This document shows, in pieces, positions 1-5,866 of a stretch of 5,946 nt of DNA (positions within the stretch are counted from its first letter, which is position 1; each line of letters starts with the position of its first letter). Origin of the DNA: Anaerolineales bacterium UBA6663 (lineage in GTDB: Bacteria > Chloroflexota > Anaerolineae > Anaerolineales > UBA6663); NCBI GenBank assembly GCA_002455335.1, contig DKKP01000131.1, positions 806 through 6,751 on the forward strand, given 5' to 3'. A program made the position numbers and the translations under genes. The notes below the pieces were generated by a model. It had not been told where the DNA came from. It worked only from the letters and a program-made list of their open reading frames with translations, and searched no databases.

Positions 1-1
1 G

Positions 2-112
2 GGCGGGGTGGAGATGCATGAGCGTCCTCACCGGCCGGCTATGGGCGGGCCGACTGCGCCGCGCGAGAAGAACGTGGAGCGATCGGGCCTGCGCATCAAG
101 CTGGGCAGTTAA
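2..112 (+). CDS. 3' end of an unidentified gene (partial)
   Basis: An open frame enters from the left edge and ends at TAA 110-112, giving 36 residues that finish in RSGLRIKLGS. Third positions are mostly G or C, as in the genes downstream, which supports real coding. The stop overlaps the Shine-Dalgarno sequence of the next gene, so this is probably the preceding member of the same operon. The visible tail is polar and rich in Pro, Gly and Arg and carries no motif I recognise, so no product can be named. Its identity, outside the window, would be the best clue to the role of the three genes that follow. Confidence 0.6.
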   Translation, partial: GGVEMHERPHRPAMGGPTAPREKNVERSGLRIKLGS

Positions 113-117
113 AGGAG
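111..117 (+). promoter_or_regulatory. Ribosome-binding site of the 125-952 gene
   Basis: AAAGGAG lies 7 nt before the ATG at 125 and overlaps the upstream stop codon (TAA 110-112). This fixes the start at 125 rather than the in-frame Met codon at 140 and suggests translational coupling to the upstream gene. Confidence 0.75.
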
Positions 118-124
118 CAGTCGG

Positions 125-952
125 ATGGCCGAAAGCGAGATGCCTTCCCGCGACGTGATCCAGCATCCCTCGACGGAGCCGATCGTCCTGGTCGGCCCGC
201 CGGAGTCGCTGCAGGGCGAGGTGTTGCTGCACAACACCGGCGCCGAGAAGCTGATTCTGCGCGACATTCGCCTCCGCGGCGATGCCGTGACGCGCCGCGC
301 CGCGGTGGCGGACGGGCCGACTGAGCTGGCGCTGCGCCGCGTGATCCTGCGCCCGGGCCAGCTGCGCCGGATGCCGTTGCAGCTGGCGCTCGGCCCGACC
401 ACGCCGCCCGGCGAATACCACGCCGAGGTGCAGGTCGGCGAGTCGGTGCGCGAGATCGTCATCCATGTCACCGAGGCGGTCCGGCTCGAGATCGACCCGG
501 ACCCCGTGATCGTCGACAACCAGCCCGGTGAGACGATCACCAAGCGCGTCGTCTTCAGCAACCGCGGCAACATCCCGCTGCGCGTCGGCGAGATCGGGGC
601 CGTGGTGCTCGACGAGGAGTTGCTCAACTGCCGCGCCGGGCGGGCGGCGGTGATGAACAGCGGAGAGGGGATGCGCGGGCTGGACGACCTCCTGGCCGAG
701 TACATCCGCCAGACGCGCATCGCACTCAACGAGACCGGGCTGCTGCGGGTGCACAACACGGCCGGGCCGTTTACGCTCATGGCTGGCGAGGTGCGTGCTG
801 TGGATCTCGAGTTCCGCATCCCAGACAATCTCAACCGCCGCTCGCGTTACTTCGGGTTGGCAGCGCTCTACACCAGCAACCTGAGCATTGCTATCACCCC
901 AACTCATGGCGAACGCGTCAAGACGAGCACGCGACGGCGCAGCGCCGAGTAA
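125..952 (+). CDS. Unnamed protein with two beta-sandwich (Ig-like) regions
   Basis: This 275-residue protein has no signal peptide and no membrane segment, so it is probably cytoplasmic. I do not recognise a named family. Residues about 20-117 form alternating beta strands with an Ig-like pattern: HNTGAEKLILRDI near 36-48, a turn RPGQ at 76-79, then TPPGEYHAEVQVG at 93-105. Residues about 120-258 look like a second sandwich: a PGETITKRVVFSNRGNIPL stretch at 134-152, then a helical insertion around 183-203, then strands at 207-258 with YFGLAALYTS at 242-251. The tail is short and basic (RRR at 270-272). It heads a probable operon with the next two genes, which carry related beta domains, so the three products may coat or organise one structure. 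Coding is well supported by the Shine-Dalgarno sequence and codon bias; function is unknown. Confidence 0.85.
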   Translation: MAESEMPSRDVIQHPSTEPIVLVGPPESLQGEVLLHNTGAEKLILRDIRLRGDAVTRRAAVADGPTELALRRVILRPGQLRRMPLQLALGPTTPPGEYHAEVQVGESVREIVIHVTEAVRLEIDPDPVIVDNQPGETITKRVVFSNRGNIPLRVGEIGAVVLDEELLNCRAGRAAVMNSGEGMRGLDDLLAEYIRQTRIALNETGLLRVHNTAGPFTLMAGEVRAVDLEFRIPDNLNRRSRYFGLAALYTSNLSIAITPTHGERVKTSTRRRSAE

Positions 953-972
953 TCGGCGGCGCCGCGTGATCG

Positions 973-980
973 AAGGAGGT
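973..980 (+). promoter_or_regulatory. Strong ribosome-binding site of the 986-1750 gene
   Basis: AAGGAGGT is an essentially complete anti-16S match located 5 nt before the ATG at 986. It establishes that start and suggests a high translation rate for the cysteine-rich protein. Confidence 0.8.
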
Positions 981-985
981 CAAGC

Positions 986-1750
986 ATGGATCGAAGCCCC
1001 TTTGCCCAATATGCCAGCGCGATGTCGGAGTGGACGAAACCCTATTCGCCGCCGCGCTGTGAGGTTTGCGGGCGGGCTCTGGCGACGCCCGGCGCGGATT
1101 GGGCCGGCCAGATGAACCAGTGGTACACGGCGTACCAACCGATGATGGACAACCTGACGCGGATGTGGAGCACGATGGCCCAGCCCTGGCTCGCGCCGAC
1201 GGCGTATCAGGGCTGGCCCGGCACACAGACCCAGCGCCCGGAGCGCCGCCCGCACCACCGAGGGCACCGAGACGAGTGCGACTGCGGTGACCGTGACGGC
1301 TGCCGCGACGATCGCTGCCACTGCCGCTGCTGCATCACGGATGCCGACCTGGTCGTTTATGCGCGTCTCGGCGAGACGCGCGTGGTGCCGCTGACCTTCG
1401 AAAACCCGCGGCGGCGCGAGCGCCAGGTGAAGCTCGAGCTGAGCAACTGGACCAGCCGCGGCGGGACGGCCGGCACGATCAAGGCGCGCTTCCTCGGGCC
1501 GACGGAGTTCACGCTGGCGCCGTGCGCGGAGCGTGAAGCCGTGCTCGTGATCGAGGCGACGCCCGCGAACCAATCGGGCGGTCAGGACGGGCCGACGCGC
1601 ATCGTCATCCCGGACGTCGATGACTGCCAGGTCTTCTACGCCGATCTGCGCGTGGAGGGCTGCGAGATGCGGCCGCTGCGGATCGCGTTGGCGCTACTGC
1701 CCCGCGATTGCGCGGCCCTTAAGGTCGAGTGCGGGTGCGATTGCTGCTGA
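986..1750 (+). CDS. Cysteine-rich protein: helical N-terminus plus beta domain, unnamed family
   Basis: This protein has 254 residues, 17 of them Cys, and no signal peptide. In order it shows: a CxxC pair at 25/28; an aromatic- and Met-rich amphipathic segment at about 39-70 (W39, W46, Y47, Y50, W61, W68); a His/Asp/Arg/Cys linker at about 84-118 with seven Cys (98, 100, 106, 111, 113, 115, 116) and His at 90, 91, 94 and 112; a beta-sandwich at about 122-239; and a C-terminal CGCDCC at 249-254. The Cys clusters could bind metal or form disulfides; neither is shown. The beta domain resembles that of the next gene: FEN at 138-140 against IEN at 137-139, and a matching last-strand pattern Y-A-D-L-R-V-x-G against Y-T-A-R-V-V-V-R-G. 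The gene lies 33 bp after its upstream neighbour and 30 bp before the next. The helical segment recalls phasins, so a role on a cytoplasmic inclusion is possible. Function is unknown. Confidence 0.85.
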   Translation: MDRSPFAQYASAMSEWTKPYSPPRCEVCGRALATPGADWAGQMNQWYTAYQPMMDNLTRMWSTMAQPWLAPTAYQGWPGTQTQRPERRPHHRGHRDECDCGDRDGCRDDRCHCRCCITDADLVVYARLGETRVVPLTFENPRRRERQVKLELSNWTSRGGTAGTIKARFLGPTEFTLAPCAEREAVLVIEATPANQSGGQDGPTRIVIPDVDDCQVFYADLRVEGCEMRPLRIALALLPRDCAALKVECGCDCC

Positions 1751-1770
1751 GCAAGGTCGCCGCGAGAACA

Positions 1771-1779
1771 GGGAGGGGG
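1771..1779 (+). promoter_or_regulatory. Ribosome-binding site of the 1781-2584 gene
   Basis: GGGAGGGGG sits directly ahead of the ATG at 1781, with GGGAGG giving the anti-16S match. It supports this start. Confidence 0.6.
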
Positions 1780-1780
1780 C

Positions 1781-2584
1781 ATGAGCGATGGGCAAAACGA
1801 CTACTACCGCTGGCTACAGGACCTGACGACGCGCTCCGTCGAGGAGCAGACGAGGGCCTACCAGCGCTACAACGACCTCGTGCAGCGCGCCCTGCGCGGT
1901 GAGTTCAACGAGCCTCGGCTTCGTGAAGACCTGCTGCGCTTCGCGACCGAGGAGACCAGCCGCTATACGCGAGAAGTGGCTCAGCTCAGTGTCGACTACT
2001 ACATGAGCCTGCTTGAGCTGGGCCGCCGCACCAACGAGCGCTTCTACGAACAGCTCGTTGGAGGCCGGCGGTCAAGCCGCGATCGCGAACCGCAACGCCA
2101 CGAGGGTCCGGCGGCTCAAAGCCCTCCGCGGCAGGTATCGCTCGAGCTTCAGGGGGAAGTCGGGGCGGCCGCTGCAGCGTCGTTCGTCATCGAGAACAAA
2201 CGCGAGGAGCTCGCCGAGATCAGCTTCCAGATCTCCGACTTCGTCGATCTGGCCGGCGGCGCGCCGTTCGCTGCGGCGCTTCAGGTTCAGCCAGCGCGTC
2301 TGGCGCTGGGCTCACGCCAGGAGGCCGAGGTCACGCTGAGGCTCCCGCTCCCGGCTGACAAGTTCGCGCCCGACCATCGCTACACGGCTCGGGTCGTCGT
2401 GCGCGGCTACGATGAGCTCGAGCTGATCCTGAGCGTGCTCGTGACGCGCGCGGCGCCGCCGCCCGAACCCGCGGCGCCTGAAGTCGAGGTCAAGCCCGAG
2501 CCGTCTCTGCCCCGGAAGCCCCGGCAAACGAAAGCCACCCCGGCCCGCGGCAAGGGGAAACGCACGGGCGGCACGCGGCGCTGA
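1781..2584 (+). CDS. Phasin-like helical protein with beta domain and basic Pro/Lys tail
   Basis: This 267-residue protein has three parts. Residues about 5-95 are strongly helical and amphipathic, with many Tyr, Arg, Glu and Gln (YYRWLQDL at 8-15, YYMSLLELG at 73-81), much like phasins and PhaE-type N-termini. A charged linker (about 96-118) leads to a beta-sandwich at about 119-222. The tail, about 225-267, is rich in Pro, Ala, Lys and Arg (PRKPRQTKATPARGKGKR at 244-261) and is probably disordered; such tails in PhaF- and PhaM-like granule proteins bind DNA. There is no signal peptide or transmembrane helix. It has the same layout as the preceding gene's product, so the two may be diverged paralogues acting together. 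It is the last gene of the block, facing the convergent kinase gene. A granule-surface or nucleoid-tethering role is my inference; a generic coiled-coil scaffold is the alternative. Confidence 0.85.
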   Translation: MSDGQNDYYRWLQDLTTRSVEEQTRAYQRYNDLVQRALRGEFNEPRLREDLLRFATEETSRYTREVAQLSVDYYMSLLELGRRTNERFYEQLVGGRRSSRDREPQRHEGPAAQSPPRQVSLELQGEVGAAAAASFVIENKREELAEISFQISDFVDLAGGAPFAAALQVQPARLALGSRQEAEVTLRLPLPADKFAPDHRYTARVVVRGYDELELILSVLVTRAAPPPEPAAPEVEVKPEPSLPRKPRQTKATPARGKGKRTGGTRR

Positions 2585-2590
2585 GGTCCA

Positions 2591-2604
2591 GGGTCAGCAG
2601 ACCC
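2591..2604. terminator. Weak hairpin in the convergent gap
   Basis: GGGTC-AGCA-GACCC forms a 5-bp stem with a 4-nt loop starting 6 nt after the stop of the last plus-strand gene. The same 73-bp gap (2585-2657) also holds the perfect palindrome GCGGGCCCGC at 2626-2635. Neither is followed by a T-run on either strand, so intrinsic termination is doubtful. I see nothing else in this gap. Confidence 0.22.
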
Positions 2605-2657
2605 GCGATGATCCATCCTATCCACGCGGGCCCGCCCAGGTCTGACGCCCGACGCAT

Positions 2658-4880
2658 TTACCCCGGCTGCGCCAATCGCTGAACCACAGGCTGCAGTTCT
2701 TGCCACCACTGCTCCTTGGGGCGGATGTGCTCGGCATCCATCAGATCGGGCATGTCGACGAGATCGGTGAGCTTGATCCGCCCGCCGACGATCCCGATCA
2801 GGGCCGCCGTCGTGGCGCCCTGCTCGGCCTGGTCGATGAGGAAGTCGACGCAGCGCGCCGCAAGCCGTGTCGCCTGGATGCGATCGAACGGCGACGGGTC
2901 GCCGCCCTGCTGCAGGTGGCCCAGGATCGCCTGACGCACCTCGAACAACCCCTGGCTCTCCTGCTCGAACAACGCGGCCATGAAAGCCGTGGTGTAAAAC
3001 GGGTTGGCGCGCTCGTTGCGGATCAATAGGCTCAGGCGCCGGCCATCCGAGAACCCGGCGGTCATGCGCTCCAGGTCCTCCTGAAGATCGCGCAGCGTCA
3101 CGCCCTCTTCGTTAAGATACACGCGCTCGGCGCCGGTCGCCAGGCTGCTCATCAATGCCAGATAGCCGCAATGGCCACCCATGACCTCGACGACGAAGCA
3201 ACGCCGGGCAGCGACGGCCGAGTTCTTGATCTTGTCCACGACCTCGACGATGCTGTTGAGCGCGGTGTCGGCGCCGATGCACAGCTCGGAGCCCGGAAGG
3301 TTGTTGCTGATCGAGGCCGGCAGACAGATGATCGGCAGGTCGAAGGCCGGGTGCGCGGCCCGTCGTCGATACAGCTCGAGCGCCGACTGATACGCGGCCC
3401 AGCCGCCGACGAGCAGCAGCCCATCGAGGCGCTCGGCCTCGAGCGTGCGCGCGATCGCGGCGAAGTCGGCGCCGGCCGGCACCGTGCGGCTCGTGCCCAG
3501 GTTTGAGCCCCCGGTCGAGCCCCAACCGTGGACGTTCATCCAATCGAACTCCTGCGTCTGCCCCTCGATCAGGCCGTCGACGCCGTTGTTGATCGCCACG
3601 ATCACGTGGCCGCGATCGATCGCCAGACGCGTCGCGGCCCGGACCGCGGTGTTCATGCCCGGAGCTGGCGCGCCCCCGGTCAGCACCCCCAGACGCAGTC
3701 GGCGCTGGCCGGGGCGCGGCGGGTGGGGCACGGTCTGGATCAGGGTCTGCAGGATACGGTACTGCTCGGTGAAGCTGCCGCCGCGCAGTTCCATGGCGCG
3801 CTCGTAGTCGTGCGCCGCGATCGCCTCGGCGACCGCCCGGGTCTGGGTCACGCACGCCATCAACGGCTGATGCGTGATGCGGTTGTAGCGCAGGCCGATG
3901 ACCTGCGGCTCGTCGTCGGGCGTGCTGGCCAGCAGATGCTCGACTGCCGCATGCCCCAGCAGCGTGCTCATCCAGCGGTCGAAGGCGCTCGGCGCGCCGC
4001 CGCGCTGGATGTGGCCAAGGATCGAGACGCGCACGTCCTCCTTGAGATGCTCCTCGAGCACCTGACGCACCCGCTCGCTCGTGATCGGGTTGCCGTTTCG
4101 GTCGCGCGCACCCTCGGCCACGATCACGGTGCTGTGCCGGCGCCCGGCCGCGCGCCCGGCCGCGAGCACTTCGCACATCGCGGCTTCCCAGTCTTCGGCC
4201 TCGGGCGGGTGCTCGGGCAGGAAGACCCAGTGTGCGGTCCCGGCCAGTGCCGACATCAACGCGAGATAGCCGCAATGTCGGCCCATGACCTCGATCACGA
4301 AGGTGCGCTGATGGCTCGCGGCCGTGCTGCCGATCTGATCGAGTGCCGTGGTGATGCGGTGCAGGGCGGTGTCGGCGCCGATGGTCATGTCGGTGCCCGT
4401 GAAGTCGTTGTCGATCGAACCGACCAGGCCGACGATCGCCAGCTGGCTGTGCCGCGCAGCGGCCTCGGCCGTGATCGCGCCCTGGGCCGCGAGCTCGGCG
4501 ATCAGGCTCGGCCACTCCTGGCGAAAAAGGTTGGCGCCGGTCAGACTGCCGTCGCCGCCGATCACGACCAGGCGGTCGATGCCTTGCTCGAGCAGATGCC
4601 GCGCGGCCTGCAGGCGACCCTCTCGGTTTCGGAACGCCGCGCACCGGGCGGTGCCGATGATCGTGCCGCCGTGCTGCATAATCCCGCCGACGCTGTCCCA
4701 GGCCATGGCGCGCAGCCGATCGCCACCATCCACCATGCCCTGGTAGCCCTCGTAGATCGCGAACACTTTGACGCCGCGGCTAAGCGCCGTGCGCACGACA
4801 GCCCGCAGGGCCGCGTTCATGCCCGGCGCATCGCCGCCGCTGGTCAGGACGCCGATCGCGCCGCCGGTTGGTTCTGTCAT
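2658..4880 (-). CDS. pfkA: 6-phosphofructokinase, fused tandem (eukaryotic-type) form
   Basis: It phosphorylates fructose 6-phosphate to fructose 1,6-bisphosphate, probably with ATP, in glycolysis (cytoplasm). At 740 residues it is about twice a normal bacterial PFK (about 320) and close to animal PFK (about 780). The N-half (about 1-380) looks catalytic: LTSGGDAPGMN at 12-22, RC 79-80, GGDGS 108-112, GSIDND 154-159 with the catalytic base D157, R192, MGR 199-201, E256, R284 and HIQRGG 290-295. The C-half (about 393-740) is a second PFK fold with GGWAAY in place of GGDGS (492-497) and SISNN in place of the SID motif (523-527), so it is catalytically dead and probably regulatory, as in eukaryotes. 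The end, RPKEQWW at 720-726, also matches animal PFK. Compared with the animal enzyme, the N-terminal extension and C-terminal tail are shorter. The start has a G-run (4885-4890) as a weak ribosome-binding site. It lies 126 bp downstream of fpg. The family call is very secure; ATP rather than PPi use is inferred from the GGDGS motif and overall similarity. Confidence 0.97.
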   Translation of the reverse strand: MTEPTGGAIGVLTSGGDAPGMNAALRAVVRTALSRGVKVFAIYEGYQGMVDGGDRLRAMAWDSVGGIMQHGGTIIGTARCAAFRNREGRLQAARHLLEQGIDRLVVIGGDGSLTGANLFRQEWPSLIAELAAQGAITAEAAARHSQLAIVGLVGSIDNDFTGTDMTIGADTALHRITTALDQIGSTAASHQRTFVIEVMGRHCGYLALMSALAGTAHWVFLPEHPPEAEDWEAAMCEVLAAGRAAGRRHSTVIVAEGARDRNGNPITSERVRQVLEEHLKEDVRVSILGHIQRGGAPSAFDRWMSTLLGHAAVEHLLASTPDDEPQVIGLRYNRITHQPLMACVTQTRAVAEAIAAHDYERAMELRGGSFTEQYRILQTLIQTVPHPPRPGQRRLRLGVLTGGAPAPGMNTAVRAATRLAIDRGHVIVAINNGVDGLIEGQTQEFDWMNVHGWGSTGGSNLGTSRTVPAGADFAAIARTLEAERLDGLLLVGGWAAYQSALELYRRRAAHPAFDLPIICLPASISNNLPGSELCIGADTALNSIVEVVDKIKNSAVAARRCFVVEVMGGHCGYLALMSSLATGAERVYLNEEGVTLRDLQEDLERMTAGFSDGRRLSLLIRNERANPFYTTAFMAALFEQESQGLFEVRQAILGHLQQGGDPSPFDRIQATRLAARCVDFLIDQAEQGATTAALIGIVGGRIKLTDLVDMPDLMDAEHIRPKEQWWQELQPVVQRLAQPG

Positions 4881-4970
4881 CGTTCCCCCCGAGTCTCGAC
4901 GGGTATCTTGTGGCGAATCGTCGAGCGGTCGCCGCTGATTAGTGTAACCGGGTTGTGGGTTCGGTTGGAG

Positions 4971-5006
4971 CCCGAGAACAGGGTAACCGCTTACGGTGAT
5001 CTCGGG
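4971..5006 (-). terminator. Nested inverted repeat immediately after fpg
   Basis: CCCGAGA (4971-4977) pairs with TCTCGGG (5000-5006), a 7-bp perfect stem that abuts the fpg stop codon at 5007-5009. Its 22-nt loop holds a smaller stem, ACCG-CTTA-CGGT (4986-4997). There is no T-run after it on the minus strand, so it may be a weak or factor-assisted terminator, a transcript-stabilising structure, or a regulatory site for the kinase gene. Farther toward the kinase, TACACT (minus strand, 4941-4946) is a possible -10 box but has no good -35 partner. Confidence 0.3.
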
Positions 5007-5861
5007 TCAGAGCCCCTTGATGAGGCCGCCGGGTTGGCACGCCCGGCAGAAGTTCGTGATGCGCTGGTTGGCCGAGATCTCGGCGATCGGCCCGCCGCAG
5101 CGTGGGCAGGGCTGCCCGGCGCGCAGATGCACCTTCATGAAATCGCGGGGCTTGAGATGAATGGCGTCGCCCATCTCGGCGCGGACGAGGTCGCGGGCCT
5201 CGAGCAGGGTGGAACGCATGGCCGCGTACAGGCGCTCGATCTCGGCCACGTTTAGCGTGGTGCGTTTGCGATAGGGATGCAGCTCCGCGGCCCAAAGGAT
5301 CTCGTCGGCGTAGGCGTTGCCGATCCCGGCCACGAACGCGCTGCGGACGAGGATGCCCTTGATCTCGCCCCGGAACGGGCGTAGCCGCTGTTTGAAGTCC
5401 GCGAGCGAAATCTCGAGCGCCTCGGGGCCCATCTCGGCGAAGTCGGGCACGCGCGCCGGGTCGCCTGTGACGTAGATCTGGCCCATGGTCTTGGGGTCGA
5501 AGTAGCGCAGTTCGATCGACGCCGCCCCAGGCCCGGTCAGTGTGAGCACCAGACACGTATCCTTGCGCCGCTTCTCGCCGGGCTCGGCCAGCTGCAGCCG
5601 GCCGCTCAATTTAGGGTTGATCACCAGGCCATAGGGCGGCTCGGCGCGCAGATCGAACACCAGGAACTTGCCACGACGCCTGACTGCCTCAAGCCGCAGC
5701 CCAAGCGCGGCGGTCGCCAGCGGTCCCGCCGTGGCCGTCGCCAGGTCGCGCACCACGATCGCGCCGCCCGGCTGGACGATATCGACACCCGCGATGGTCC
5801 ATCCGATCGCGCGCCGCTCGAGCACTTCGCACACGATGTCGAGTTCAGGGAGTTCGGGCAT
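5007..5861 (-). CDS. mutM: Formamidopyrimidine-DNA glycosylase (Fpg/MutM family), divergent variant
   Basis: This is a bifunctional DNA glycosylase/AP lyase that removes oxidised purines such as 8-oxoguanine and FapyG during base-excision repair. The 284-residue length is near the usual 270-290. MPELPE at 1-6 supplies the catalytic N-terminal Pro (P2 after Met removal) and E3, which fixes the start. K65 in RRGKFLVF matches the conserved beta-hairpin Lys. The helix-two-turn-helix is GIGNAYADEILW at 179-190. The zinc finger has C252, C255, C272 and C275 with C-x2-C-x16-C-x2-C spacing and R267. The DNA-probing loops differ from textbook Fpg: NPKLSG (82-87) stands where HLGMSG is usual, and DPKTMG (122-127) where DPRRFG is usual. 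A Nei-like substrate range is therefore possible. No Shine-Dalgarno sequence precedes the ATG; a large palindrome begins 5 bp upstream instead. An out-of-frame ATG (5867-5869) lies just before the start. Confidence 0.95.
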   Translation of the reverse strand: MPELPELDIVCEVLERRAIGWTIAGVDIVQPGGAIVVRDLATATAGPLATAALGLRLEAVRRRGKFLVFDLRAEPPYGLVINPKLSGRLQLAEPGEKRRKDTCLVLTLTGPGAASIELRYFDPKTMGQIYVTGDPARVPDFAEMGPEALEISLADFKQRLRPFRGEIKGILVRSAFVAGIGNAYADEILWAAELHPYRKRTTLNVAEIERLYAAMRSTLLEARDLVRAEMGDAIHLKPRDFMKVHLRAGQPCPRCGGPIAEISANQRITNFCRACQPGGLIKGL

Positions 5862-5866
5862 AACTC

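Noticed and set aside
109..834. 241-codon minus-strand open frame opposite the first operon gene
   Set aside because: Ser/Arg-rich shadow product with no motif; the plus-strand frame has a Shine-Dalgarno sequence and a regular beta-strand pattern.
2626..2635. Perfect palindrome GCGGGCCCGC as a terminator or operator
   Set aside because: It has no loop and no T-run, and a 10-bp G/C palindrome is easily expected by chance at this base composition.
3112..4644. 510-codon minus-strand open frame inside the kinase gene
   Set aside because: It is an alternative frame of the kinase gene giving an Arg/Pro/Ala-rich low-complexity product; the kinase frame carries every expected motif.
4941..4946. TACACT on the minus strand as a sigma-70 -10 box for the kinase gene
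   Set aside because: It matches 4 of 6 consensus bases, but the hexamer 17 bp upstream (TCCAAC) matches only 2 of 6, so it is not strong enough to call a promoter.
3528..5255. 575-codon plus-strand open frame across the kinase, the gap and part of fpg
   Set aside because: It lies antisense to two secure genes. Its product is rich in Arg, Ala, Asp and His with no domain pattern, as expected from the complement of high-GC codons.
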